This document shows, piece by piece, positions 55,679 to 64,000 of a DNA stretch of 64,000 nucleotides; within the stretch, counting starts at the first letter, position 1; each line of letters opens with the position of its first letter. The notes below the pieces were generated by a model. That model saw nothing but the letters and a program-made list of their open reading frames with translations, had not been told where the DNA came from and did not search any database. The position numbers and the translations under genes are program-made. This DNA comes from Siccirubricoccus deserti (GTDB lineage: Bacteria > Pseudomonadota > Alphaproteobacteria > Acetobacterales > Acetobacteraceae): assembly GCF_014283215.1 (NCBI RefSeq), contig NZ_JACOMF010000012.1:1-64000 (forward strand), given 5' to 3'.

Positions 55679-57205
55679 ATGCTGCGACGCAATTTGCTGC
55701 TGACCGGGGCCAGCACCACGGCGGGGTTGCTGACGGGGTCCGGGGCGCGGGCCCAGAAGGCGCAGGATACGGTGCGTATCGTTGACCGCTTCGCCCTGCC
55801 GAACATCGACCCCTACTACAACTCGCTGCGTACCGGGCTGGTGCAGGCGCACCAGGGCTGGGACACGCTGGTCCACCGCGACCCCGAAACCTTCGAGCTG
55901 AAACCGCTGCTGGCCACCGAATGGCGCTGGGTGGACCCCAAGCAACTCGAGTTCACCCTGCGCCGCGGCGTCACCTTCCACGATGGCAGCGCCTTCTCGG
56001 CCGATGACGTGGTCTACACGCTCAACCTGGCTTGCAACCCGGACAGCCGGGTGGCCACGCCGAGCAACTACTCCTGGATCGCCGGCGCCGAGAAGGTCGA
56101 CGACTTCAAGGTGCGGGTGACCCTCAGGCAGCCGACCCCGGCGGCGCTGGAGTATTTCGCGCTGGTGATCCCGATGTACCCCGCGGCCTATCGCCAGCGA
56201 GTTGGGCCAGAGGGCTACGCGAAGGCGCCCATTGGCTCCGGCCCCTACCGCATTACCCGCTTCGAGCCCGGCGCGGCGGTGGAGTACGAACGCTTCGACC
56301 AGTACTGGGGCGGCAGCCCGAAGGGCCGCCCGGCGATCCGGAAGCTCAACGTCCGCTTCGTGCCGGATCCGACGACCGAGATGACCGAGCTGCTCTCTGG
56401 CCGCGCCGACTGGATCTGGAACGTCAATCCCGACCAGTTCGACAACATCAACCGGCTGCCGAGCGTGCAGGCGGTGCGTCAGGAATCGATGCGCGTCGGC
56501 TATCTCTCGATCGATGCGGCGGGGCGCAGCGGCGCCGGCAACCCGCTGACCAATCTCAAGGTCCGCCAGGCGATCTGGCATGCGATCGACCGCGAGACGA
56601 TCGCCAACCGGCTGATCACCGGCGGATCCCGCGTGCCGCCGGCGCCCTGCTACCCCAGTCAGTTCGGCTGCGATGGCGCCGCCGCGGTGCTGTACGACTA
56701 CAACCCGGCGAAGGCCAAGGCGCTGCTGGCGGAAGCCGGCTTCGCCAATGGCTTCGAGATCGAGATGGTCAGCTATGTCACCCCGCAATGGACGGCCTCG
56801 GTGCAGAGCTACCTCGCCGCTGTCGGCATCCGCGCGCGGGTCAACCAGATGCAGGTGGCGGCTGCGGTGCAGCGCGCCTGGGAAGGCCGCAATCCGCTGT
56901 ATATGGGCAGCTGGGGCAGCTATTCGGTGAACGACGTCTCCGCCATCCTGCCGGTGATGTTCGGCGGTGGCTCGGACGATTACGCCCGCGACCCGGAGTT
57001 GCAGGCGCTGATCGCCCGCGGTGGCTCGACCACCGATGAGGAAGAGCGCAAGACCGCCTACAGCGCGGCGATTCGCCGTGCCACGGAGAACGCCTACTGG
57101 CTGCCGCTGCACACCTACGTCACCATCTACGGCCACAGCCGGCAGCTTGACTTCAAGCCCTATCGCGATGAGCTGCCGCGCTTCTATCTGGCGAAATGGA
57201 AATAG
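55679..57205 (+). CDS. Oligopeptide-type ABC transporter substrate-binding protein (SBP_bac_5)
   Basis: A 508-residue periplasmic binding protein. A signal peptide (LLLTGASTTAGLLTGSGARA) is followed by cluster-C motifs: VHRDPETFELKPLLATEW, FHDGSAFSADDVVYTLN and APIGSGPYRITRFEPG. Peptides, opines or nickel-type ligands are bound by the family. GGACGGAGG precedes the ATG. The dpp-type permease/ATPase operon at 58.0-61.8 kb on the opposite strand is a plausible partner. Confidence 0.9.
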   Translation: MLRRNLLLTGASTTAGLLTGSGARAQKAQDTVRIVDRFALPNIDPYYNSLRTGLVQAHQGWDTLVHRDPETFELKPLLATEWRWVDPKQLEFTLRRGVTFHDGSAFSADDVVYTLNLACNPDSRVATPSNYSWIAGAEKVDDFKVRVTLRQPTPAALEYFALVIPMYPAAYRQRVGPEGYAKAPIGSGPYRITRFEPGAAVEYERFDQYWGGSPKGRPAIRKLNVRFVPDPTTEMTELLSGRADWIWNVNPDQFDNINRLPSVQAVRQESMRVGYLSIDAAGRSGAGNPLTNLKVRQAIWHAIDRETIANRLITGGSRVPPAPCYPSQFGCDGAAAVLYDYNPAKAKALLAEAGFANGFEIEMVSYVTPQWTASVQSYLAAVGIRARVNQMQVAAAVQRAWEGRNPLYMGSWGSYSVNDVSAILPVMFGGGSDDYARDPELQALIARGGSTTDEEERKTAYSAAIRRATENAYWLPLHTYVTIYGHSRQLDFKPYRDELPRFYLAKWK

Positions 57206-57209
57206 TCCC

Positions 57210-57854
57210 ATGGCACTGAAGGCCGCCGTCATCCCGGTCACACCCTTCGAGCAGAATTGCGCCCTGCTGTGGGAGGAGACGACGGGCAAGGGGGTCGTGG
57301 TCGACCCGGGCGGCGAGGTGGACCGCATCCTCACCGCCATCGGTGAGCTGAAGCTGAGCGTCGAGCGCATCCTGCTGACCCATGGCCATATGGACCATGC
57401 CGGCGGCGCGGCCGAGCTGAAGGCGGCATTGCCGGATGCGCCGCCGATCATCGGCCCGGATGTGCGCGACCAATTCCTGCTCGATGGGTTGGCGGCGCAG
57501 GGGGCGAAATACGGGCTGCAGTCGCGCGACGTGACCCCGGACCAGTGGCTGGTGGAGGGCGACAGCGTCACCATCGGCGCGGAGGAATTCGCGGTGCTGC
57601 ATTGCCCCGGACACACGCCGGGGCATGTGGTGTTCGTCTCCACCACGCTGCGGGTGGCGCTGGTCGGCGACGTGCTGTTCCGCGGCTCGGTCGGCCGGAC
57701 CGATTTCCCCTATGGCGACCATGCCGCGCTGCTGGCGGCGATCCACGGCAAGCTGCTGCCGCTGGGCGATGACATCAGCTTTCTCTGCGGCCATGGCCCT
57801 GGCTCGAATTTCGGCCATGAGCGGCAGCGGAACCCGTTCCTCAGGGGCGAGTAG
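57210..57854 (+). CDS. Metallo-beta-lactamase-fold hydrolase (glyoxalase II-like)
   Basis: A 214-residue MBL protein with THGHMDHAGG (H-x-H-x-D-H), HCPGHTPGHVV, GDVLFRGSVGRTDFPYGD and a final CGHGPGSNFGHE. This compact type (YcbL-like) hydrolyses thioesters such as S-lactoylglutathione. It starts four bases after the binding-protein stop. Its end overlaps a small minus-strand gene by 14 bases. Confidence 0.9.
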   Translation: MALKAAVIPVTPFEQNCALLWEETTGKGVVVDPGGEVDRILTAIGELKLSVERILLTHGHMDHAGGAAELKAALPDAPPIIGPDVRDQFLLDGLAAQGAKYGLQSRDVTPDQWLVEGDSVTIGAEEFAVLHCPGHTPGHVVFVSTTLRVALVGDVLFRGSVGRTDFPYGDHAALLAAIHGKLLPLGDDISFLCGHGPGSNFGHERQRNPFLRGE

Positions 57855-57960
57855 GTGGGCCGCGGCGGCGGCGGAAGACGCTGCGGAATTCCAGCCGGTT
57901 GACCAGCACCAGGGCAAGGAGCCCCACCACCAGGACCAGGATAAGAATGGTGGTCGTCAT
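57841..57960 (-). CDS. 39-residue membrane protein
   Basis: Starts ATG at 57960, preceded by the strong ribosome site AGGAGG. It encodes one membrane helix (TTTILILVLVVGLLALVLVN) and a basic tail (FRRRRG). No family is recognised. A convergent 14-bp overlap with the MBL gene is tolerable. The good ribosome site and helix support a real small protein. Confidence 0.55.
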   Translation of the reverse strand: MTTTILILVLVVGLLALVLVNRLEFRSVFRRRRGPPTRP

Positions 57961-58019
57961 GCTGGCTGCCTCCTGCGCATTCGAAAGAATGCGCGGGCCG
58001 TCCGCGGGTTCACCGCGCG

Positions 58020-58985
58020 CTACGGTTTCCCGGCGCCTTCCAGCAGCAGGCATTCGGCGGCGCCGCCGGCGGTCATGATGGCGTGCGGCGTGGTGGTGGC
58101 GCAGCGCGGCTCGGCCACCGGGCAGCGCGGGTGGAAGCGGCAGGCGGGCGGGATATTCGCCGGGTCCGGCAGCGTCTCGCCGAGGCCGACATCCGGCACG
58201 CCAAGCCCTGGCTCCGGCGTCAGCACGCTGGCCAGCAGGGCCTTGGTGTAGGGGTGCTGCGGCGCCCGGAACAGCGCATCCGCGGTGGCCCGCTCGACGA
58301 TACGGCCGAGGTACATCACCGCCACCTCGGTCGCCACATGTTCCACCACCGCCAGATTATGGCTGATGAAGAGGTAGGTGAGGTTCAGCTCCCGCCGAAG
58401 CTCCGCCAGCAGGTTCAGGATCTGGGCCTGCACCGAGACATCCAGCGCGCTGGTCGGCTCGTCGCAGATGACGATGCGCGGACGCAGCACCAGGGCGCGG
58501 GCGATTGCCACCCGCTGGCGCTGGCCTCCGGAAAGCTGCGCCGGGTAGCGCTCGGCCTGCTCGGCGGAAAGGCCGACGCGGGCCAGCATCTCGGCGGCGC
58601 GGTCGGCAACCTGGCGGGCGGGAATGTCGCCTTGCGCCACCAGCGGCATCGCAACGATGTCGCGGATCCGCCGGCGCGGATTGAGCGAGGCGAAGGGGTC
58701 CTGGAACACCGGCTGGATCAGCCGGGCGCGGGCGCGGCGGTCCATCGCGGCAAGCCGCCGGCCTTCCACCAGCACCTCCCCGGCCGTCGGCGGCAGCAGG
58801 CCAAGGATGATCCGCGCCAGGGTCGACTTGCCGCAGCCGCTCTCGCCGACCACGCCGAGCACGCCGCCGCCTGCCAGGGTGAAAGAGACGTCGTCGACCG
58901 CGACCACTGTGCGGTCCTGCCCGAGCAGCCCGCCGCGCTGGCGAAAGCTGCGGCACAGCCCGCGCACCTCGATCGCCGGCGTCAT
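58020..58985 (-). CDS. Dipeptide/oligopeptide ABC ATPase (DppF/OppF type)
   Basis: A 321-residue ABC ATPase with Walker [11 protein letters not shown], signature LSGGQRQRVAIARAL, Walker B IVICDEPTSALDVSVQ and the C-terminal oligopeptide-family Cys-rich region (CRFHPRCPVAEPRC). It is the last gene of the operon. Its start overlaps the stop of the previous ATPase. Confidence 0.92.
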   Translation of the reverse strand: MTPAIEVRGLCRSFRQRGGLLGQDRTVVAVDDVSFTLAGGGVLGVVGESGCGKSTLARIILGLLPPTAGEVLVEGRRLAAMDRRARARLIQPVFQDPFASLNPRRRIRDIVAMPLVAQGDIPARQVADRAAEMLARVGLSAEQAERYPAQLSGGQRQRVAIARALVLRPRIVICDEPTSALDVSVQAQILNLLAELRRELNLTYLFISHNLAVVEHVATEVAVMYLGRIVERATADALFRAPQHPYTKALLASVLTPEPGLGVPDVGLGETLPDPANIPPACRFHPRCPVAEPRCATTTPHAIMTAGGAAECLLLEGAGKP

Positions 58986-60001
58986 GCGGCCCAGCCGGGC
59001 GGCAGGCGGCAGAGCACCTCATGTGCGCCGGCCTGCTGCCGTGGCACCGCGCCGGCGCATTCGGGCGCGGCATGGTCGCAGCGGTCGCGGAAGGCGCAGC
59101 CGGTGAAGCCGGGCGGGATGCGCGGCACCATGCCGGGGATGCTGCCAAGCGCTTCCTCCCGCTTCACCTTGCCCGGCACCGGCACGCAGGCCAGCAGCCC
59201 GCGGGTATAGGGGTGCGACGGCGCGGCGAAGAGCGCGGCGGTGGGGGCGCTCTCCACCACCTCCCCGGCGTACATGACGCTGACCCGGTCGGCGATGCGG
59301 GCGACAATGCCGAGGTCATGGGTGATCAGCAGGATGCCGAGGCCGAGGTCGCGCTGCAGCTCCGCCAGCAGCCGCAGGATCTGCGCCTGCACCGTCACGT
59401 CGAGCGCCGTGGTCGGTTCGTCGGCGATCAGCAATTCAGGGTCGCACATCAGCGCCATGGCGATCATCACCCGCTGCCGCAGGCCACCCGAGAGCTGATG
59501 CGGGAACTGGCCAAGCCGCATGCCCGGCGCGGTGATGCCGACGCGGGCGAGCAGGTCGGCGGCGCGGTCCAGCGCCGCGCGCCGGCTGCCGCCGCGGTGC
59601 CGGGTGAATACCTCCGCCATCTGCGATCCCACGGTATAGGCAGGGTTCAGGCTGGTCATCGGTTCCTGGAAGATCATCGCCATGCGGTCGCCGCGCAGCG
59701 CCGACAGCTGGCGCTCGGACAGGGCACGCAGGTCCTGCCCGGCGAATTCCAGCCGCGCCGCCTCCCGCCTCGCGCCGCGCGCCAGCAGTCCCATGACTGC
59801 CAGCGCGGTGACCGACTTGCCGCAGCCGCTCTCGCCGACCACGCAATGCGTCTCGCCCTTCTCCAGGCTGAAGGAGGCGCCGCGCACCGCCGCGGTCCGG
59901 CCGAAGGTGACGCGCAGCTCCTCGATTTCCAGCAGCGGAGGGGATTGGCGTGGCGGATTCGGGCTGCGCGCTGGCGGCGCTCCGCGATCCGACGTGCTCA
60001 T
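58982..60001 (-). CDS. Dipeptide/oligopeptide ABC ATPase (DppD/OppD type)
   Basis: A 339-residue ABC ATPase with [49 protein letters not shown] and the C-terminal [14 protein letters not shown] cluster. The start at 60001 overlaps the stop of the permease gene (TGA at 59998-60000). Confidence 0.92.
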   Translation of the reverse strand: MSTSDRGAPPARSPNPPRQSPPLLEIEELRVTFGRTAAVRGASFSLEKGETHCVVGESGCGKSVTALAVMGLLARGARREAARLEFAGQDLRALSERQLSALRGDRMAMIFQEPMTSLNPAYTVGSQMAEVFTRHRGGSRRAALDRAADLLARVGITAPGMRLGQFPHQLSGGLRQRVMIAMALMCDPELLIADEPTTALDVTVQAQILRLLAELQRDLGLGILLITHDLGIVARIADRVSVMYAGEVVESAPTAALFAAPSHPYTRGLLACVPVPGKVKREEALGSIPGMVPRIPPGFTGCAFRDRCDHAAPECAGAVPRQQAGAHEVLCRLPPGWAA

Positions 60002-60822
60002 CGTGTGTCGCCCGCGCCCAGCAGATCGCGCAGCCCGTCGCCCAGCAGGTTGATGCCGAGCACCACGATGAAGAGGGTGACGCCAGGGATGAAGATCACC
60101 CAGGGGGAGAAGAACATGTAGTCCTTGCCCTCGGCGATCATCAGCCCCCAGGAGGGCAGCGGCGGCGGCACGCCGAGGCCAAGGAAGCTCAGCGCCGCCT
60201 CCAGCAGGATCGCCAGCGCCATCTCCAAGGTCGCCACCACGGCAAGATGGCTGGCGATGTTGGGCAGTATTTCCTTCAGCAGGATCCCCGGTGTGGAGAC
60301 GCCGGCGGACCAGGCCGCGGCGACGTAATCCAGGTTGCGCAGCTGCATGGTGGTGGACCGCGCCACGACCGCGAAGCGGTCCCACAGCAGCAGGCCGAGC
60401 ACCAGGATCACCAGGGTCAGGCTCGACCCCAGCAGGCCGACCACGGCCAGCGCCACCAGCACCACCGGAATCGCCAGCCGGCAGGTGATGGCGAACAGCA
60501 CGGCATCATCCACCCGCCCGCCGAAGAAGCCGCCCAGCACGCCGAGGGTAGTGCCGATCAGCCCGGAGGCCACCACTGTCAGCACCCCGATCAGCATCGA
60601 GATGCGCGCACCATGGACGAGGCGGGAGAGATAGTCCCGGCCAAGCTGGTCGGTGCCGAGCAGATGCGCGGGGTTGCTGCCCTCCATCCAGAACGGCACC
60701 GCCAGGCGGTTGTCGAGGTTCTGCAGGAAGGGATCGTGCGGCACGATCCAGGGCGCCAGGATGGCGCAGAGCAGCGCGATGCCGACGATGACGCCGCCCA
60801 GCACAAGCCCGGCCTGCCTCAT
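59998..60822 (-). CDS. Dipeptide-type ABC permease (DppC type)
   Basis: A 274-residue permease with six helices. GTDQLGRDYLSRLVHGARISM and the EAALSFLGLGVPPP coupling region are DppC hallmarks. I prefer the start at 60822, because the longer frame (from 60882) overlaps dppB and reads through a duplicated piece of the dppB end. Only a few residues then precede the first helix. Confidence 0.85.
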   Translation of the reverse strand: MRQAGLVLGGVIVGIALLCAILAPWIVPHDPFLQNLDNRLAVPFWMEGSNPAHLLGTDQLGRDYLSRLVHGARISMLIGVLTVVASGLIGTTLGVLGGFFGGRVDDAVLFAITCRLAIPVVLVALAVVGLLGSSLTLVILVLGLLLWDRFAVVARSTTMQLRNLDYVAAAWSAGVSTPGILLKEILPNIASHLAVVATLEMALAILLEAALSFLGLGVPPPLPSWGLMIAEGKDYMFFSPWVIFIPGVTLFIVVLGINLLGDGLRDLLGAGDTR

Positions 60823-60861
60823 GCGGCGCGCAGTCGCATCATGGCGCTCATGCGGCGCGCA
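60818..60861. repeat. 29-bp tandem duplication at the dppB/dppC junction
   Basis: The 15-bp sequence CTCATGCGGCGCGCA occurs at 60818-60832 and again at 60847-60861, 29 bp apart. The first copy holds the dppC start and the second the dppB stop, each as an ATGA-type overlap. The duplicated segment encodes a tiny minus-strand frame (MSAMMRLRAA, starting at 60851) ending in the same residues as DppB. Confidence 0.75.
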
Positions 60862-61765
60862 ACCTGGGATCCAGCAGTCCATTCAGCAGGTCCGCCGCCA
60901 TGGTCAGCGCGATGTAGATCAGCGCCAGCACCAGCACCACCGCCTGCACCACAGGGAAGTCGTTCTTGCTGATGCTCTCCCAGGCCAGGAAGCCGACGCC
61001 GTGCAGCGCGAACACCGTCTCGATGACGATCGAGCCGCCGAGCATGAAGCCAAGCTGCACCGCGGCGATGGAGACCACCGGGATCGCGGCGTTGCGCAGC
61101 GCGTGCTTGCCGAGGATGGAAAGGCGCGACAGCCCCTTGGCCCGGGCGGTGCGGATGTAGTCGGACCCCAGCGCCTGGATCATGCCGCTGCGGGTCAGCC
61201 GGGTTAGTGCCGGAATCGCCGAGAAGGCCAGGACCACGCCCGGCATGACGTAATGCTCCCAGCTCCCGGTGCCGGAGATCGGCAGCCAGCCGAGCCTGAG
61301 GCCGAAGGTGATCATCAGGATCAGCCCCAGCCAGAAGCTTGGCATCGCCTGGCCGACCATCGCCACCAGCTGCACCAGCCGGTCCACCCAACTGGCCTCC
61401 CGCACCGCCGCCAGGATGCCGAGCGGGATGGAAACCGCCAGCGCGATCGCCAGCCCGGTCAGGCCCAGGGTCAGGGTGACCGGCATGCGCTCGGCGATCA
61501 GGGTCGAGACGCGCGCCTTGAAGAAGTAGCTGTCGCCGAAGTCGCCCACCGCGGCGCGGCCGGCCCAGTCGAGGAATTGCGCCACCAGCGGCCGGTCCAG
61601 CCCATAGGCGCGGCGGATGATGGCGACATCCTCCGGCGTCGCGCCGGCCCCGGCGATGGAGATCGCAAGGTCGCCTGACAGCCGCGTGAGCAGGAAGCTC
61701 AGCGTCATGACAGTGAGCGCGACCAGCAGGGCGACCGCCAGCCGGCGCAGGGCGAAGCGCAGCAT
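60848..61765 (-). CDS. Dipeptide-type ABC permease (DppB type)
   Basis: A 305-residue permease. The N-terminal helix with LRRLAVALLVALTVMTLSFLLTRL, then the large periplasmic loop (ATPEDVAIIRRAYGLDRPLVAQFL), and the coupling motif RTARAKGLSRLSILGKHALRNA are characteristic. It is the first gene of the operon dppB-dppC-dppD-dppF. Confidence 0.92.
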   Translation of the reverse strand: MLRFALRRLAVALLVALTVMTLSFLLTRLSGDLAISIAGAGATPEDVAIIRRAYGLDRPLVAQFLDWAGRAAVGDFGDSYFFKARVSTLIAERMPVTLTLGLTGLAIALAVSIPLGILAAVREASWVDRLVQLVAMVGQAMPSFWLGLILMITFGLRLGWLPISGTGSWEHYVMPGVVLAFSAIPALTRLTRSGMIQALGSDYIRTARAKGLSRLSILGKHALRNAAIPVVSIAAVQLGFMLGGSIVIETVFALHGVGFLAWESISKNDFPVVQAVVLVLALIYIALTMAADLLNGLLDPRLRAA

Positions 61766-61865
61766 CGCCGATTACGCTAGCCTGCGATCGCCCTGGGTGG
61801 AACCACCCCGGGCGTGAATCACCGGCTCAACACAGCCAAGGGGGATGCTGCGGCGCGGCAAGCGC

Positions 61866-63479
61866 CTACCAGGCGGCCGCCCAGCCATCCCGCCGCGGGT
61901 CGCTGGCCGCCATGCGCACGCCATTCTCCAGCAGCCGGATCGCCTCGACACTGCACGGGCCTTCCAGCGGCGGCACGATCCGCACCTGATGGCCGAGCGC
62001 CGTCAGCGCCGGCGCCGCCTCGGCCAGGCCTTCCTCCAGCGTCAGCACCGCATCACCGCCATGCGGGTAGTTGGCGGCCTGGCCAGGCTGGCTGCTGGTC
62101 CAGCGCGGTGCCTCCAGCGCCTGCTGCGGGTCAAGGCCGAACTCGGCCATTGCCACCAGCACCTGCATGTTGACCTGCACCTGGTTGTCGGCGCCCGGCG
62201 TGCCGAACACCGCCCAGGGTCGGCCATCCTTCAGCACGATCGGCGCGTTCATGGTGTGCCGCACCCGCATCCCCGGCCGCAGCAGGTTGGCGTGGCCTGG
62301 GTTCAGGTGCCAGTAGGCCATGCGGTTGTTCAGCAGCACGCCGGTATCGCCCGCCGTCACGCCGCTGCCGAAGGCGGAGTTCAGCGACTGGATGGCGGAG
62401 ACGACATTCCCCGCGGCATCGACCACGCAGAAATAGGTGGTGTCGCCCTCCCCCATGGCGCGCACCGGCAGGGAGGCGGCGCGCTTCGGGTCGATCAGCG
62501 CGGCCTGCGCCGCCGCATGCTCGGCCGACAGCAGCCGGTCCAGCGGAATGTCGGCGCCGCGCGGATCGGCGCCATGGGATTCGCGGTCGAGGAAGGCACG
62601 TTTCTTCGCCTCGACCATCAGATGGATCAGCGCCGCGCTGTCCCGGTCCAGCCCGGCGAGGTCGAAGTTCTCCAGGATGCGCAGCATCTGCAGGAAGGTG
62701 AAGCCAGTGGAATTCGGCGGGGTCTGGCGCAGGGTGAAGCCGCGGTAGGGCACGCTGATCGGCGCCTGCTCCTCCGCCATGCAGCCGGCGAGATCGGCCT
62801 CGGCGACCAGCCCGCCGGCGGCGGCGATGCCGGCGGCGAGGCGCCGGGCCAGCGCACCCTGGTAGAACCCCGCCGCGCCCTCGGCGGCGATGGCCGCCAG
62901 CGTCTCCGCCAGCTCCGGCTGCACCACCAGCCCGCCGAGCGGTGGTGCCGCCCCATCCGGGCCGAGGAAGCGGGCGCGGCTGGCGGCATCGGGCTTCAGC
63001 CGGGCGCGGTTCTCTTCCGCGAAATGCCGGTAGGTGTGGGTGCTGGCGAAGCCGTCCCGCGCCGCCTCGATGGCCGGCGCCACCAGCCGGGCCCAGGGCA
63101 GGGAGGCGTGCCGCGCATGCAGCAGCGCCAGCCCGGCCAGCAGTCCCGGCGTCTGCGCGCTGAGCGGCCCCTGCACCGGAATGCCGCCAGCGGCGCGGTA
63201 GCGTTCCGGCGTCGCCGCGGCCGGGGCGGCGCCGGTGGCATTGATGCAGACCGGCGCGCCGTTGGCCAGGTGCAGGTGGAAGAAGCCGTCGCCGCCGATG
63301 CCCGACATATGCGGCTCGACCACCCCGAGCGCCAGCGAGACGGCGATGGCGGCATCCATCGCATTGCCGCCGGCCCCCAGCACATCCAGCCCCGCCTTGG
63401 TGGCGACCGGATGATTGCTGGCCACCGCGCCACGCCGGCCCATGATCAGCGGCCGGTGGCTGCGCAACGCCGGATGCAT
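61866..63479 (-). CDS. ggt: Gamma-glutamyltransferase
   Basis: A 537-residue Ntn-hydrolase that splits into two chains. ASNHPVATKAGLDVLGAGGNAMDAAIA is the family opening, and the processing site and nucleophile Thr lie in GEGDTTYFCVVD. HMSGIGGDGF and LNSAFGSGV follow the usual pattern. No clear signal peptide is present, so this member (FGE/YwrD-like) may be cytoplasmic. It stands in the same direction as the peptide transporter, which could feed it gamma-glutamyl peptides. Confidence 0.9.
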   Translation of the reverse strand: MHPALRSHRPLIMGRRGAVASNHPVATKAGLDVLGAGGNAMDAAIAVSLALGVVEPHMSGIGGDGFFHLHLANGAPVCINATGAAPAAATPERYRAAGGIPVQGPLSAQTPGLLAGLALLHARHASLPWARLVAPAIEAARDGFASTHTYRHFAEENRARLKPDAASRARFLGPDGAAPPLGGLVVQPELAETLAAIAAEGAAGFYQGALARRLAAGIAAAGGLVAEADLAGCMAEEQAPISVPYRGFTLRQTPPNSTGFTFLQMLRILENFDLAGLDRDSAALIHLMVEAKKRAFLDRESHGADPRGADIPLDRLLSAEHAAAQAALIDPKRAASLPVRAMGEGDTTYFCVVDAAGNVVSAIQSLNSAFGSGVTAGDTGVLLNNRMAYWHLNPGHANLLRPGMRVRHTMNAPIVLKDGRPWAVFGTPGADNQVQVNMQVLVAMAEFGLDPQQALEAPRWTSSQPGQAANYPHGGDAVLTLEEGLAEAAPALTALGHQVRIVPPLEGPCSVEAIRLLENGVRMAASDPRRDGWAAAW

Positions 63480-63551
63480 GGCGACCTCCCTGAATGCAGC
63501 GCCAAGGTCAGCACGCCCGGTGCCGCGCGGGAAGGCCTACTCGGTGGCCTG

Positions 63552-64000
63552 CTATCCCCGAGGTCGCCCGGTGTGGCGCCCCTCGCGGAATTCCTCGGTC
63601 ATCTTGCGGATGAATGCCGGGATGTCGTCCGGCTTGCGAGAGGTGACGAGGCCATTGTCGGTGACCACCTCCTCATCCACCCATTGCGCCCCGGCGTTGG
63701 TCAGGTCCTGCCACAGCGAGGGCCAGCTGGTCATCCGCTTGCCATTCACCCCGCCGGCGTTGATCAGCGTCCAGGGACCGTGGCAGATCGCCGCGATCGG
63801 CTTCTTCTGCTCGACGAAATGCCGAATGAAGTCGATCGCCCGCGGCACCAGCCGGAGCTGATCCGGATTGATCACGCCGCCCGGCAGCAGCAGCGCGGCG
63901 TAATGCGCCGGGTCCGTCTGGTCGAGTGCCCGGTCCACCGGGATCGGATCGGCCTTGTCGAAGTGGTTCCAGCCCTGGATCGTGCCGGATTTCGGTGCCA
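63552..64000 (-). CDS. DJ-1/PfpI-family protein, cut by the window end
   Basis: Only the C-terminal 148 residues are inside the window. The nucleophile elbow AAICHGPWTLINAG with the catalytic Cys is clear, and LLLPGGVINPDQLR forms the preceding loop. This is the general-stress PfpI/YhbO group (Maillard deglycase or chaperone). The start lies beyond 64000. Confidence 0.87.
   Translation of the reverse strand, partial: APKSGTIQGWNHFDKADPIPVDRALDQTDPAHYAALLLPGGVINPDQLRLVPRAIDFIRHFVEQKKPIAAICHGPWTLINAGGVNGKRMTSWPSLWQDLTNAGAQWVDEEVVTDNGLVTSRKPDDIPAFIRKMTEEFREGRHTGRPRG

Overview
The window is about 64 kb of very GC-rich chromosomal DNA. It fits an alphaproteobacterium close to Acetobacteraceae (Roseomonas-like). 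The reasons are two HWE-type histidine kinases, a GapR-type (DUF2312) nucleoid protein, a DUF1244 protein, several Bug-type solute receptors, a phasin, and almost exclusive G/C at third codon positions. No rRNA, tRNA, CRISPR array or prophage could be recognised by eye. Family assignments below are recalled from motifs and were not checked against a database.

Layout. 1-0.5 kb: the 3' end of an IS630-type transposase that appears to have cut off the front of a PaaI-like thioesterase. 0.5-5.9 kb: two tandem, paralogous membrane HWE sensor kinases with no response regulator beside them. 6.2-9.3 kb: REP-like repeats, hemC, a MITE-like hairpin element, a DUF2189-like membrane protein and a membrane-anchored cytochrome c. 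9.4-20.2 kb: two MoxR-ATPase/VWA modules in opposite orientation flank a tripartite tricarboxylate transporter operon (receptor-TctB-TctA-receptor) that ends in a Baeyer-Villiger monooxygenase. 20.2-26.5 kb: a tightly coupled operon (small protein, acyl-CoA-dehydrogenase-like protein carrying a frameshift, a 39-residue membrane protein, Bug receptor, LLM flavin monooxygenase, small protein), then decayed sulfate-transporter genes (sbp/cysT) and a TauD-like dioxygenase. I read this as an organosulfur-scavenging locus. 26.6-31.7 kb: an EEP-family nuclease and the galU-ugd-phosphomannomutase sugar-nucleotide operon. 32-38 kb: a small TUDOR-like protein, a DSD1/D-threonine-aldolase-type PLP enzyme, a cyclotransferase-like protein coupled to a sensor kinase with a degenerate ATPase, and a D-Ala-D-Ala carboxypeptidase. 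38-42.6 kb: phasin with PhaR-like sites, clpS-clpA, and an AhpD-like protein. 42.8-48 kb: NUDIX hydrolase, glpR-glpD, an Hpt relic and glycerate kinase. 47.8-49 kb: DUF1244, GapR and a DOPA-dioxygenase-like protein. 49-54.6 kb: urtABCDE behind a candidate NtrC/sigma-54 promoter. 54.7-64 kb: a frameshifted EamA transporter, an oligopeptide-type binding protein, an MBL-fold hydrolase, a dpp/opp-type ABC transporter operon, gamma-glutamyltransferase, and a DJ-1/PfpI protein cut by the window end.

The strongest candidates for follow-up are the putative organosulfur operon with its embedded 39-residue membrane protein and adjacent sulfate-transporter relic, the urt promoter architecture, the sensor kinase lacking N-box and G1 residues, and the 29-bp duplication that rebuilt the dppB/dppC junction. 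Two genes are broken by single-base excesses in homopolymers (AAAAGGGG and seven C), so assembly error must be excluded before calling them pseudogenes.
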